DNA of 64,000 nt from Dromiciops gliroides (GCF_019393635.1 NC_057861.1:363118453-363182452); one strand, 5' to 3'; positions 1 through 11,315 are shown, counted from the stretch's first letter. Notes: generated by a model not told the origin, from the sequence alone. Program-made: numbers and translations.

Positions 1-469
1 GGCAACATGAATATGGGGGTGGGGTAAGGGCAAGCTTTCACCTACCAAATACTAAGGTTGGTTTTCCTAGGGAGCTTTATTTCCCCTGTAGCTCTTTATT
101 CCTTGAAGCAAGACTCTACTTTAGTACATGTTCTGCAAGCAAGTTCCAACAAGAAGTTCAGTGTTTGTTCTCTGAGTGCTTTGTTCAAAGTGATAAATAG
201 TGGAAAAATAATTTTAGCCCTGCAGACAGAGAACTGAGAAAGTGGAATCCAAAGACAGCAACTTTCAAAGCATCAAATGACAGCCATTGTACTAAAGAAT
301 TATTGTTCAATTTTTAAGACAATTTATCAGACAGATGAAAAATGAAATGTTTTGTAAAGGTTAGAATAAGGTATATTATAAACCCATCAGTAAAAAAAAA
401 TCTCGGAACATTATTTTGCTTTTGTATCAATTTTTTATTTGATGATCTCATCCATGTGGGTACTTAGAG
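1..469. other. Unassigned AT-rich DNA
   Basis: No repeat, RNA or coding signal that I can recognise. It could be unique intergenic or intronic sequence or an old, unreadable repeat. Confidence 0.5.
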
Positions 470-690
470 ACAACTAGTGATAGAAAGAATAGAGCCCTGG
501 GCCTATTCAGGAAGTCTGTATGTCCTTGGGGAAGTCACAAAATTCTGTTGGCCTCAGTTTCTTCAGCTATAAAATGGGAATAATTATGTTACCTGCCTTG
601 CAGGATTGTTATGATGATCAAATGTGTTAATATTATAAAAAGCACTTAACATGGAGGCTGGCACATAGTAGGTATTTTGAGAATGCTTAT
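470..690 (+). repeat. MIR-type CORE-SINE
   Basis: The order of landmarks is that of a full MIR: a degenerate tRNA-like head, a central stretch where a 'cctcagtttcttcagct' phrase leads into 'aaaatgggaataat', and an L2-like tail ending in 'ggcacatagtaggt'. Strongly diverged, so an ancient copy. Confidence 0.75.
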
Positions 691-827
691 TCCCTTCCCT
701 ACTTTCTGTAGTGATGTATATCACAACCCATCTTTGTTTCATCTTCTGTGACTCTTGTCCATATGCTCACATAAATATCACTCAGAGAGTTTCACAACAT
801 GTATAAAGCATCAAATAAATGTCACGT

Positions 828-931
828 GGAGCAGCTAGGTGGCACAATAGATAGAGTGCCATGCTTGGAGTTAGGAAGATTCCAAATGGGGTCATGAAAA
901 ATTGTACATTACTGAACAACAACTGAAGTGT
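828..931 (+). repeat. Internally deleted MAR1-type SINE
   Basis: The tRNA-derived head ('gagcagctaggtggcac', about 828-860) is followed after a short gap by the MAR1 tail ('ggggtcatgaaaaattg' to 'gaacaacaac'). The central CORE region is missing, so only about 100 of the usual 240-260 bp remain. Confidence 0.6.
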
Positions 932-934
932 GAG

Positions 935-1435
935 GCACTATAGAAATGTCACATGTGACAAAATAAAGATTTCAACGGATGGAAGTAGACTATAACATGT
1001 TACAGAGGAAAATCTGTATTTGAGAAGAGGATTTAAAGACATAATCAAGGTCATCTGAATGTAATTAAAGAAAGGTTAGTTATAAAATGAGAATTAATAA
1101 CAAATAGAAAGGCCTAAAGTTAAATTTGTATCAACATATCATCATAATAGCAAGAGTGAGGACTATAGGAAAATGGTTAAATCATCTATGGAGAAGTCAT
1201 TGGGGTAACTGGCATGGAGAGGCTGGAAACCTTGTAAAGATATAATCATATTGATATATTGATAAAACTATACTCATGTTGATATATTAATATTGATAAA
1301 GCTATAATTATACTGCTAAAACTATAATCATATTTATGAAATCTACCAAAATACCAACATTTGCCAGAATTTCAAAACAATTATTTCATTTCCTAGAACC
1401 CCCAACCTAATTGTTCCAAAACATGTACAATAATA
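935..1435. other. Unassigned AT-rich DNA
   Basis: Nothing recognisable. Contains short 'gatatattgataaa' near-repeats around 1245-1300. Confidence 0.45.
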
Positions 1436-1583
1436 ATTGACTACTGCTATCAACGTAGTGTACTGAAGTCTGGGTCTTTGCTTTCTTGTCCTTTCTTTTC
1501 ATTTTATTCTAAACTCTCTGTAATCTGGTTTTAGCCTCATCACTCAACTGAAAATTTCCTCTCCAAAGTTGCTAATGATCTCT
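1436..1583 (+). mobile_element. L2 LINE fragment, left of HAL1 insertion
   Basis: This is the left flank of an old L2 reverse-transcriptase region. It reads into the L2 phrase 'ccaaagtt..ctaatgatctct', equivalent to residues K-V-T-N-D-L, and is cut exactly there by the HAL1-like insertion. The L2 resumes at 4303. The same phrase occurs in the better preserved L2 at 41.7 kb. Confidence 0.7.
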
Positions 1584-2898
1584 CTTTTTTCATTTACTTT
1601 AAAAAAATTATATTTAAGATTTTATTTTAACAAATTACATGTAAAATACAAATTTTGACATCAATTAAAAAAACTTTGTCTTCCAAATTCTTTTCCTCCC
1701 TGCCTCCCCCCACCCCAAGAACTCAAGCAATTCAATATACGCTATACATTAGCAGTCATGCAAAAGAATTACACATTAGCCAGGTTGTGAAAGAAAACAG
1801 ACAAAAACAAAACTTCAGATAAAGGAACCAACAAAAAAGTACGCTTCAATCTGTTTTCAGTTATCATCGGTTTTCTCTACAGATGGATTGCATTTTTCAT
1901 GAGACCTTCAGAGTTTTCTTGGATCATTGCATTGCTGAAAATAACCAAGTCATTCACAGAAGATCATCTCATAATATTTCTATTAATTTGTATACAGTAC
2001 ATTTAACTTTGCATCAGCTCATGCAGGTCCTGCCAGATCTTTCTGATGGCATCATGCTCATCATCTTTTTTAATTGGAAACTACATTTATATAGTACTTT
2101 AAAGAGAGATTTCCTTGCAACAAACCCATGAGGTAGATTATTACAACAACCACAATAGATAACATTTATGTAGTACCTTATACCTGACCAAGAATTTTCT
2201 TCACAATAGCTCAGAAAAGTAAGTACCACACGTTTTGTCATCATCCACCATAATCAACCAATCATCATCAATTAATCATCATCCATCAATCCTCCTCCTC
2301 ATCAGTCAATCCTCACCTTCATCATTCAAACATCATCAATCACACTTCATCAATCAATTCTCATCTTCTTCCAATCATCATCACTCCATCATCCAGTCAG
2401 TCAATCATCATCATCTTGTTATATTACTCTTGCCTCTGCTTCAAATTTTTTTCAGTTACTATTATTAACTGTTTCTCTCCATCCTGTTCCCACTCCATGA
2501 TATATACTCTATTATCTATCTTCTTTCACCCTATCCCTCCTCAAAAGTGTTTTTCTTCTGACTGACCCCTACCCCAATCTGCCCTCCCTTCTTTCACTCC
2601 TCCCTCTTTATCCCCTTCCCCTCCTACATTCCTACAGGGTTAGATAGATTACTCTACTCAATTGAGAGTGTATGTTATTCCCTCCTTGAGCCAACTCTGA
2701 TGAGACTAAGGTCTTTGAGTCAATTCTGATGAGTGTAAGGCTCATTCCCTGCCGTACTCCACCCCCATCTCTCCCCTCACTCCATAAGCAATTTTCTGTT
2801 TCTTTCATGTGAGATTCCACCCCATTCTAATTCTCCCCTTCCCCCTCCCCCAGTTCAATCCTCTCCCTCCTCAATTTTACCCTAAAGATGTCATCATT

Positions 2899-3060
2899 GG
2901 GCAGCTAGGTGACACAGTGGACAAAGCACCCACCCAGGAGCCAGGAGGACCTGAGCCTAAATCTGGCCTCAGACACAAGACACTCACCAAGTCCACAACC
3001 ACAGGCATGCCATCCAACTCTTACCACCCCACAAAAATGATAAACAAAAAATAAATGCTT
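2899..3060 (+). mobile_element. tRNA-derived marsupial SINE nested in HAL1
   Basis: Head 'gggcagctaggtgacacag' and 'cctcagacaca' core phrase are clear, but the tail is strongly decayed. Flanks 'taaagatgtcatca' and 'ttacagatatcaac' look like a diverged TSD. It lies in the middle of the HAL1-like element and therefore inserted after it. Confidence 0.65.
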
Positions 3061-3474
3061 TACAGATATCAACCCTTCATAATCAATTCCCACCTGTACC
3101 CTCTGTCTAAATTTATTCCTATCATCCATCCTAATACTGAGAAAGTTCTTATGAGTTTGATGTACCATGTTCCCATGTAGGAATGTAAACAGTTTAACCC
3201 TTTAATAGCCCTCTTGATTTCTTTTTCCTGTTTACCTTTTTATGCTTCTCTAGGGTCTTGTATTTGAAAGTCAAATTTTCTATTCATTTCAGGCCTTTTC
3301 ATCACAAATACCTGAAAATCCTCTTTTTCATTGAAGTTCCATTTTCCCCTTGAAGATTATAATCAGTTTTGCTGGGTAGGTGATTCTTGGTTATAATCCA
3401 AATTCCGTTTGACCTCTGGAATATCATACTCTATGCCTTCTGATCCTTTAATTTAGAAGCTGCTAGATTTTGTG

Positions 3475-3804
3475 CTATCCTGACTGGGACTCTACAGTAC
3501 TTGAATTCTTCTTTCTGGCTGCTTGCAATATTTTCTCCTTGACCTGGTAGCTCTGGAATTTAGCTATAATATTCCTGGAATTTTTCATTTTGGGATCGCT
3601 TTCAGGAAGTGATTGGTGGATTCTTCCAATTTCTAATTTACCTTCTGTTTCTAGAATATCAGGGAAATTTTCCCTTACAATCTCTTGGAAGGTGATGTCT
3701 AAGTTCTTTTTTTGATCATGGTTTCCAGGTAGTCCAATAATTTTAAAATGATCTCTCCTGAATCTATTTTCTAGGTCAGCTGTTTTTCCAAGAAGATATT
3801 CCAC
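3475..3804 (-). pseudogene. L1/HAL1 ORF1 protein relic (RRM region)
   Basis: A 109-codon open stretch on the minus strand encodes the L1 ORF1p RNA-recognition-motif entry: ENRFRRDHFKIIGLPG near residues 12-27, followed by a PDILETEG stretch and the C-terminal domain phrase FQSYQVKEKILQAARKK near residues 83-99. ORF1p is the RNA-binding trimeric chaperone of L1 particles. The upstream coiled coil is absent from the frame and the end runs into unrelated codons, so this is a broken copy, not a host gene. Confidence 0.8.
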
Positions 3805-4151
3805 ATTGCCCTCTATTTTTATTCACTCTGCCTGGGTCTGGGAGGCCAGTCTGGGTCTGGATATGTGTTGGCTAGGCCTGGGTTTGGGGGGCCAGCTCAG
3901 GGCTAGATCTGTGTTGGCACAACTGTGGGGTTGGGCTTCAGTACCCCCTAGTATAGCAGACCCCTCCTGCCTTACTTCTAAGCTGTCTTTGACTGGAAAA
4001 TGGTCCCAGCCCCATCCTTTTGTGGGTTCTGCTGCTCCAGAAATTGTCTTATGGCATTATTTCAAGTTTTTTGAAGAGATTGTGTCAGGAGCTCCTGGCA
4101 CTTATTGCCTTTCCTCCACCATCTTGGCTGTACTTCTACTAATGATCTCTT

Positions 4152-4302
4152 TTTTTTTTTTTTTTTTAGTGAGGCAATTGGGGTTAAGTGACTTGCCCAG
4201 GGTCACACAGATAGTAAGTGTTAAGTGTCTGAGGCCGGATTTGAACTCAGGTACTCCTGACTCCAGGGCCGGTGCTCTATCCACTGCGCCACCTAGCTGC
4301 CC
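4152..4302 (-). mobile_element. tRNA-derived marsupial SINE, subfamily A
   Basis: Near-consensus copy on the minus strand: poly-T at 4152-4167 is its A-tail, the head 'ggggcagctaggtggcgc' ends at 4302. The TSD 'ctactaatgatctctt' is perfect (4136-4151 and 4303-4318). The first three TSD bases come from the HAL1 5' end, so the SINE inserted after HAL1 and at its very edge. Confidence 0.95.
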
Positions 4303-4385
4303 CTACTAATGATCTCTTAATCACGACCTCTAACAATTTTCTGAAATCTTATCTTCCTTGATACCTCTCTATAGCATTTGACATG
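4303..4385 (+). mobile_element. L2 LINE fragment, right of insertions
   Basis: Continuation of the L2 from 1583: 'aatgatctcttaatc' then a stretch ending in 'cctctctatagcatttgacatgattcat', a diverged L2 reverse-transcriptase motif (L-D-L-S-A-A-F-D-x-x-H). Runs directly into a microsatellite. Confidence 0.7.
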
Positions 4386-4386
4386 A

Positions 4387-4492
<106 letters not shown>

Positions 4493-4539
4493 ACCTTTTC
4501 TTAATATACAATGGAAGTAAGAAAAGTATTGGTCTAATG

Positions 4540-4690
4540 AAAAAAGAGCCAACCACTCAACTGGGAAGCAAGATTCAAATCTCATTTCTAAAACATATGA
4601 GCTTTGTGATACTGTTCAAATCATTGAACTACTCAGTTCTTTGGACAGTTCACTAAGGGTATAGATTACAGAGAAGGTGGATCTACATTA
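4540..4690 (+). repeat. Decayed CORE-SINE
   Basis: Shows the sequence order 'gcaagattcaaatctc' (B-box-like), then 'atgagctttgtgatactgttcaaatcattgaac' in the place where SINEs here read 'agctgtgtgaccctgggcaagtcacttaac'. Too decayed to name. Confidence 0.4.
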
Positions 4691-4739
4691 GTAAATAGCA
4701 TTTTTTTCAATTAGGGGCCCTATACCAATGAAACCACAA

Positions 4740-5530
4740 GTCTAGTCCTTATATCCTATTCTCTATTCCTCTATTCCTCTAGCCACCAGCATGACACTCG
4801 TTTGCCTGGACAGTTGTGATAGTCCCCATGTTGTTTTCCCTTCTTCAAATTTTTCTCCATTCTACTCTATCCTCCATGGATTGCTGATGTGATTTTCCTA
4901 AAATATAGAACTGACTACAGCATTCTCCCACTCAATAAATTGCCAAAGTGCCTTATTACCTGTTGGATCAAATACAAATTCCTCTGTTAGGAATTGAAAA
5001 TTTTCCATGTCTTAGCTCCTTCCTGTGTAATGAATCTTTTTACACATTAATCTGCTCTACAAACTCTACAATCCAGTCATATGGATTTATCTACTTTTCT
5101 TCAAACAAAGTACTCCATCTTCTGTCTCCTTAAATTTGCCTTGTCTGCTCCTCTCTTTCTAAGACTGAAATACTTTGCATCTTTTCCTCCATCTCATGGA
5201 ATTCTTAATTTACTTACTGACTCAACACAAGCACCACCTTTTGCAATAAGTATTCCTGTCCCCAATTTTTTTCCTTTCTGAGGTTTTCTTGCAATTATTT
5301 TTCATTGTACAATATACATATGTGCATATGTATATATATATATATATACATGTACATATATAAGTATGTAGGAACAATTTACGTATACAGATACATGCAT
5401 TGTCACTCTTGTTAAAATGTTAGCTTTTTGAGGTCATTTACTATTTCCTTTTTCTCTTTGTATTCCCAATGATTGGCACAGTAGCTAGTACAAAATGTGT
5501 TTAACATATGCTTGGTTATTGATTAATTAA
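4740..5530 (+). mobile_element. L2 LINE 3' region
   Basis: Aligns by eye to the 3' part of the L2 at 43.3-43.97 kb: 'ggatcaaatacaaattcct', 'catgtcttagctccttcc', then near 5420-5530 the L2 end with 'ttttgaggtcatttac', 'ttgtattcccaatgattggcacag' and 'ttgattaatta'. A TA/TG-rich microsatellite (about 5315-5355) interrupts it. No open frame. Confidence 0.65.
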
Positions 5531-5539
5531 ACATATATC

Positions 5540-6830
5540 TCTTCTTTATTCTTTCACGTTCCCGTAAACCCTTTCCCCTGTATGTAAACACATATATACA
5601 TATGAAAATATGCACATATATGCATGCATAAATATACATAGTCATCTTTCCATATTTACATTAATAATTGAGAAATTGTCATATTTTAAAAATTAATTCT
5701 TATTAGCTATAAAGGGCACAAATTATAGAAAAAGATAAACATGTGATACTTGTCCTTGAGTCTTTGTTATTGAGAGATTATCCCTTCTGAAAAACCCTGC
5801 CCACAAAATTGTTATAATTGAAAAGTACATGTACATGGTGAACCAGCCATAAGTGGAAAGAAAGAAAATTTAGTATAGTTGAAAGGGGTAGGGAAAGAGA
5901 GAGAGAGAGGAACAGGGAAAGGGAGAGGGAGAGGACAGATGGACTGATTCTTAAATCTAAAACTGTTAAAATATGTATATTAAAATAACTAGGAGAAAGT
6001 TGATTTGAAGCATGCAAGCAAAGGACAAATTGATCCTTTTGCATAATGCATTTACTTTTGCATTCACACATAACTCTTTATGCTTTAATTTTAAGGAGAA
6101 AATAAGCATTTTTTATTCCAATTATTTTTCCAAACAACCAGTTTCTTTGGTGTTAGTAGCAATTGAAAAGACATGACTAATCCTGTTTACTCAGTGTGAA
6201 AGGAAATGATGTTAAAAGTCATTAAATGTTCTGATAAAATCTTCAGGGACTCTAAAAAGGCCTATAAAAATATCCCAGAAGGCTTCTTTCTTTGCTTCTG
6301 TCTTAATTGGAAGTATGCTGTACCTTTAAGCTTATGTTTCTTTGTCAACTAGAGATAACATTGCTTATCATACCACCCTCCACTCCAATCTTGTTATGAA
6401 AAGTGAAGTATCAGACTAGCTGTTTTAGATACCAGTCAAGGAGCCAGCTGAAAACAGACATCTCCTTATTCTAGTGCCCCCCCCCCAAAAAAGTTAAATA
6501 TGGACAAAAATTGAGCATGCAAAGTTGACAACACTTGAAATGCAAAGAATGGGGGCAGAGTTAGAACTAAGAGCTGAGGCCTAGAATTCTTGTTTGAATG
6601 GTCCTGAAACAAGTAAAAGGTCGCTTGGGTGATTAGGAGAAGAGGGGAAGAGTGCATCCCAGGGCAAGAAAGGATGTTCAAGATATAGCAATACTGGTGT
6701 GTGAGAATTGTGTGAACAAAATTACCATTTGTTTTTAACAATAATTTTCATTTTATCATTACGATACAGAGGTGGACTTGGTTTATTCCAGTTTAGGAAA
6801 TTATTATTTATGTCAAGAAAAATTTCAAAG
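5540..6830. other. Unassigned AT-rich DNA with short GA tract
   Basis: No gene or recognisable element. Holds a GA/GGGA-rich tract at about 5892-5937 and a run of C at 6478-6486. Possible unique sequence. Confidence 0.5.
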
Positions 6831-6837
6831 GATTAGA

Positions 6838-7873
6838 TGTCCCAAAATAGGTTACACTCACTGAAATGAGTGTAATTTTAAATTCTGGCATTTGAGACTG
6901 CTTGATGTCAATTTTCCACTGTGGAAATTTATTTTGATTTGGGGACCCTACCTTTAGGCTGAGATTAGAAAACCTTAGGCCCTCAGGGTCTCTCCCCCTC
7001 CTCCTCAGCTGAAGCTGAGGAGAAAAAGCCTCGTGGGCTATACAAGACACCACGTCAGACAGCTGGGGAGAAAAAAAAAGGCCCCAGCTCCCTCCGACCT
7101 GAGCGGAGCTATCTGAAGGATAGCCTGTGCTGAGGCATGAGGCTCGAGAGCACACACCACCCCCCCCCCCCACCAGTTGCAGCTCTGGTCTGGCTGGCGG
7201 ATTAGCTGGGTCTGTGAGGGCGAAGGAAGAACCAAGATTTGAGTGGAGAGAAGAAAAGGTATATATAGACCTGGGAGTGAGACAGGAGGGGGGAGACAGA
7301 CTAGATAAAGAAGGACAGACTAGAGGACGGGCTGGAGACGGACTAGAAAGAAGTGGGGCTGACTAGAAGAGGACAGATTAGAGGAGACTCGAGGACGGAC
7401 TAGGAGAGAGGCTGACTAGAGGGGAGCCCAGACAAGGACGGAGGAGAATTCGGTTTGGAAAAGGAGAGACCAGTCTGACAAGGTTACAGGCCTTAATACA
7501 AACCAGGGAAAGTGTAACGTGCCCTGAGGCGGAGGCAGCTAAGGCCCTTATTGTATTCAAGAAGTTAATCGCAGCAGGTGGGAAAGAGACACAGTGGAAA
7601 GAGACCACAGGAAAGCAGTCAGGTTGTACATTTTATTTCCCTGTATTCCTAATTTGAAATAGTATCTCATAAATAAACTCTGCTTTGATTATTTGGTTAA
7701 GAGGCTTCTTAATCTTTAGTTTATCAATTTGGGAGTGGAGCAGTGTGGTGGAACTTTATAAATGGCCCACATTAAATTAATGAAGTCAGCTAAATAGTCA
7801 ACAGTCCCCAGTTTAGTCATCCATAGCATCAGTCTCCCCAAATTAGGCTAGTCAAGTCAAAAATATTTTAACA
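6838..7873 (+). mobile_element. LTR-like block (endogenous retrovirus LTR and leader)
   Basis: The block is much richer in G+C than its surroundings between 6950 and 7610. In order it shows a TATA-like box (tatatatag, about 7259-7268), a purine-rich array, and a polyadenylation signal (aataaa, about 7671) followed by a T/G-rich stretch, the usual U3-R-U5 order. TG near 6838 and CA near 7873 are possible termini, but I find no matching TSD, so both ends are approximate. A transcribed single-copy region is the alternative. No retroviral coding sequence is visible. Confidence 0.5.
7300..7430 (+). repeat. Degenerate tandem repeats of a 'gacagactaga' motif
   Basis: Variants such as 'gacagactagat', 'gacagactagagg', 'gacggactagaaag', 'gacagattagagg' and 'gacggactaggag' recur every 13-22 bp, interleaved with 'gctgactaga'. 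They sit between the TATA-like box and the polyadenylation signal of the LTR-like block. Confidence 0.7.
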
Positions 7874-7959
7874 CCACCAAATGTATTATTTTAGTCTTTC
7901 CACACTAGTTTGGTAGCTATAGAGATGGAAATGATACTTTGGAGCTGAAAATGCAGACA

Positions 7960-8212
7960 TGATAAATAGAGATGATTAAAGTCTGATAGAAATTAGGTTT
8001 AGACCAAGATATCACACTATATACTAAGACAAACTCCAAATGGATATGTAAACCAAATATAAAAGACACATCATCGACAAATTAAAGGGTCAAGGAAGAA
8101 ATCACTTTTCAGATTTAGGGATAGGGTAAGAGTTCATAATTAAACAAGAGATAGAGAGGATTACATGAGATAAAATGGAAAATTTTGATCAAATAGGGTC
8201 ATCAGAGTCCAG
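7960..8212 (+). mobile_element. L1 fragment (end of ORF2 region)
   Basis: Resembles the L1 at 57.8-58.0 kb: '..ttagaccaagatatcacactatatactaagac', 'tggatatgtaaac' and 'gaagaaatcacttttcagat..' match the C-terminal coding part of L1 ORF2. No open frame. Possibly the upstream piece of the L1 that resumes at 9060. Confidence 0.5.
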
Positions 8213-8221
8213 TGACAAGAC

Positions 8222-8350
8222 AAAAGTCAAGATGACTGCCAATGATGGCCCAGGATGCAGTCGGTGACCTTGGCCTTTCTGAATTAAGGTCTTTCCAAGG
8301 TCTCAGTTTGTCTGTGGCCACAACCATTCAAAGATTAACAGCTAGGTAAA
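8222..8350 (-). repeat. L3-tailed repeat fragment
   Basis: Contains the phrase 'gatggcccaggatgcagtcggtgaccttggcctttctg..taaggtctttcc', which continues the element seen at 11316-11626 and 24950-25110. A further tail scrap ('ttgttgttcatccttcactctcagagga') lies at 9004-9031. Confidence 0.5.
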
Positions 8351-9060
8351 AATTGAGACTAAAGATAGCCCAATTTACCATCACAAAAATATCCATATGG
8401 GAGGGAAAACCTTGGGGGGAGGTGGAGCTATTTCTGGAAACAATTGTTATTTATACCCATTCTAAGCCATGAAAATCTAACCAATAAACCATAGAGGCTT
8501 GGTGGTCTATTATTGACCAATCCAGGAAAGCCAGAATGATTTGGGTTTAAAGACCTAGTCAAGTAGCTAGCTCCATTAAAATGCAATTGGTTTTTTAAAA
8601 GCCTGTTTTTTCTAGAAGAATATGAAGAAATCAAAAATGAAAACTTCACAAGGGAAAAAAAAGTAAATTGTCCCAGCTTTTTGAAAAATAAAACAAAATG
8701 AAAGGGAGGAGGAAGTGGAATAATAGCATTTTACAACTTCTATTTGAATTGGCAGGTTGAGCCCCCAGAAGGCAGAAACTACTACTCAGAAAACAAGGTA
8801 AAGACAGTTAATACAAAACCTTCTCCTAAGATCTTGGTTCACTCCTTCCAAAAATACATACAGCATTAATGAGATAAGTAAGTTTAAACTTAGATCATAT
8901 TTGTGGGGAGGTCCATGGGTATGAAGTATGTGTGACAATGTTTAACTCACATCACCTGTTTTGGAAGTCCTTTCTAGGTAAAGATCTTATCTAGAACCCT
9001 TGCTGTTGTTGTTCATCCTTCACTCTCAGAGGATGAATAGCATCACAGGTTGTATCCAGA
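8351..9060. other. Mostly unassigned DNA
   Basis: No gene. Apart from the L3-type scrap at 9004-9055 I recognise nothing. Confidence 0.4.
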
Positions 9061-9845
9061 ATAACAAATAATTTATTTAGATTTATAAAAATAAGACATT
9101 CGCTTGATATGAATAGTTTTCAAAAGAATAAATCCAAGTTTATGAAAAACCCTCTGAGTCACTAATAAGTAGAGAATAAAAATTAAAATACCTTTGAAAT
9201 TATATGTTATATCTGTCAGAATATCATAGGTGACAAATGGAAAATGGCAAATGTTAGATGGGTAAGGGGGGAGCATACTAGGACATTGTTGGTGGAGCTG
9301 TGAATTTGTCCACTTATTTTGAAATGCAATTTGGAATCATGTTCCAAAAGTTCAGAAACTTTCTGTATCCTTTGACTTATGATACTTCTACTAAGCCTAT
9401 AACCCAAAGAAATTAAGGAAAGACCAACAAACAAGAATATTTATAAGAGATGGTTTTGCTGTAGCTGAAAATATACTGAATGTTGTTTCCTATTAGGGAA
9501 TGGATAAATTTTTATACATGAAAGTCATGTAATATTGTTATTCCACAAGAAATGACCAAATGGACAGTTTGAGATGAAACTGGAAAGACTTCTGTAGACT
9601 GATGAAGAGCAGTATGAGCAGAATCAGGATATGTGTGTGTATGTATCAAAGTGTTTAGAACTCTTATCAAGGCAATGCAACCAAAAGAGGGAAGATGAAA
9701 TGTGACTCTTTCAAGATAGGGCATGAACTTCGTACATTTTAGAACATAACCAATGCACAAATTCAGCTTGTCAGAGTATACATCTATTTAATGACAACTC
9801 TCTATCTGTTCCTTTCTCTTTCTCTCCCTGCCCACCCCCCCATCC
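9060..9845 (+). mobile_element. L1 3' fragment
   Basis: Old L1 3' part. 'acattgttggtggagctgtgaa', 'caatttggaatcatg' and 'gtatcctttgacttatgatacttctactaagcc' correspond, in this order, to the L1 segments at 58.4-58.5 kb. Ends near 9845 after a C-rich stretch. No intact frame. Confidence 0.65.
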
Positions 9846-9930
9846 CATACACATTAGAGGCAATGTAGTCTCTGAGGGAATTAAAAAAACCTATGGCCTA
9901 TAATTAAAGCTAGATCTGAAAAAAGTGTTT

Positions 9931-10178
9931 TGTTATTGTTCAGTCATTTCAGGCTCTTTGTGACCCTGTCTGGAGTTTTCTTGGGAAAGATGATAGAGTG
10001 GTTTGCCAATATCCTTCTCCAGCTCATTTTGAAAATGAGGAAATTTAGATAAAGAGGTTTAAAAGACTTGCGGAGGGTCTCATGGCCAGTTATATGTCTG
10101 AGGCCAGATTTGGACTCAGGAAGATGTCTTCCTGACCCCAGGCCCAGCACTCACTCCACTGCACCACCAAGCTTCCCT
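9931..10178 (-). mobile_element. MAR1-type SINE
   Basis: On plus it starts with 'ttattgttcagtcatttcaggctctttgtgaccc', the reverse complement of the BovB-like MAR1 tail. It then shows the CORE ('ccagctcatttt..gaggaaattta'), and ends with the reversed tRNA head ('ctccactgcaccaccaagctt'). Confidence 0.85.
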
Positions 10179-10184
10179 GGAAAA

Positions 10185-10790
10185 GTATACTGTTAACTTT
10201 TAAAATCATAAAAAATATGATTATATCTAATGTGATAAAAGTATCATTTCATAGTCATGAATTTAGGAATATATGATTAAACATTTCCATTTCAATGCTA
10301 AATTATGTAAAGTCATTGTAGCAAAAAGGAAATTTTTTGTATATTAAAAGTGTGTTTAACAAGATAAAGATTATAAACAATGTGGACTAAGAGAACAATG
10401 CATTATCTTTTTGAAAATGTAGATTAAATACACTATGAGACTAGCAAGTCTCTAAGTAAGAGATCACAGAAGAATAAGAGGAGAAAATCAGAATATTTAT
10501 ATTTAGGAGGAAGATAAAAAAATTGAGAAGTCTGAGAAAATCAACAATGTATTACTATGGAAACTAGAGAATATTCAGAAGGAAATCATGTTCAACAGTA
10601 TGAAATGGTTTAGAGATATCAAAGGGAATGTGAATTGAGAAAGGTTCCCTGCAAATGACAAACACTAGTTGACTGACTCCCTGGTGAGCTGTTCTAGATT
10701 TACAGATATAAGATACTTAATGTGAAACTATGGCCAGAGAAGCTGCTGCAGTCTTGGGCTACAAGAAAAGATAAATCATCTTCAAGGCTA
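10185..10790. other. Unassigned AT-rich DNA
   Basis: No recognisable element; the last 100 bp may already belong to the CR1/L3 remnant that follows. Confidence 0.4.
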
Positions 10791-10799
10791 GAGAGGGAA

Positions 10800-11110
10800 T
10801 AATACCACTTGATAGTGACCCATCAGACCATATTGTATTGTCTTTGCTTGAGGAGCTACATTTTAGAGAAGACACTGGGAATCTGGGTAACACACAAAGA
10901 AGGGTGACCAAGATGTGGAACGGTCTTTAGATTGTGTCATGTGAGAATATACTAAAGAAAATTGGGATGTTAAGCCTCAAAAAGAGATAAAAAGAGACAA
11001 CTTATGGGTGACACTTTTTTTGAAAGGGTTTTTATGTGGGAGAAGGATTTTAATTATTCTGCTGGGTTTCAGAAGGTAAAATTAATAGTGTTGGATGGTA
11101 GCTGAAAAAT
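10800..11110 (+). mobile_element. CR1/L3 LINE remnant
   Basis: Low-similarity but ordered match to the end of the CR1/L3 reverse-transcriptase region: 'cacattttagagaagacactggg', 'agaagggtgaccaagatg', 'ttgggatgttaagcctcaaaaagagata' and 'agaaggtaaaattaatagtgttggatgg'. The better copy is at 23.04-23.70 kb. Confidence 0.6.
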
Positions 11111-11239
11111 CAAATCTTGGCTATATATGCATAAATATTTTTTAACAATCAGGTGTTGTTTTCCTAAAGTAGGATGGACTATTTTGAAAGGGGTTGGCTT
11201 CTCTAGATGCCTTAAACAAAGCGGCATTATTGACCAATT

Positions 11240-11315
11240 AGTAGACTGAGCAATAATAGATTGATCAATAAGCATCTGTTAAACATCTGCTGTGTTCTAG
11301 TCACAGTATCAGGTG
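11240..11315 (-). repeat. L2 3' end
   Basis: 'gatcaataagcatctgttaaacatctgctgtgttctagtcac' is the reverse complement of the L2 terminal motif (a diverged form of 'gcatttattaagcacctactatgtgccagg'). Cut by the element that begins at 11316. Confidence 0.6.

Larger units (their letters stand above)
1584..4138 (-). mobile_element. HAL1-like half-L1 retrotransposon
   Basis: Read on the minus strand it starts at about 4138 with 'cagccaagatggtggagg', the typical L1/HAL1 5' end. It continues through a GC-richer 5' UTR (about 4130-3805), an ORF1 relic (3804-3475) and then, without any endonuclease or reverse-transcriptase region, an A/G-rich 3' part. It ends near 1600 in an L1-type 3' UTR with an AATAAA signal and an A-rich tail (T-rich on plus). 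The 12-bp TSD 'ctaatgatctct' flanks it (1572-1583 and 4139-4150). ORF1 without ORF2 is the definition of HAL1; an L1 that lost ORF2 is the alternative. A second copy with the same order lies at 14.2-16.4 kb. Confidence 0.75.

Noticed and set aside
2235..2468. CRISPR-like or satellite array of 'atcatcaatca' units
   Set aside because: Irregular low-complexity ATC/CAT sequence inside the HAL1 3' region, without spacers or constant repeats.
4270..4302. tRNA genes at SINE heads
   Set aside because: A- and B-box-like sequences are present but the cloverleaf does not continue; these are SINE promoters, repeated at each copy.
3806..4309. 167-codon ORF
   Set aside because: It spans the antisense of the HAL1 5' UTR and a SINE; no domain.
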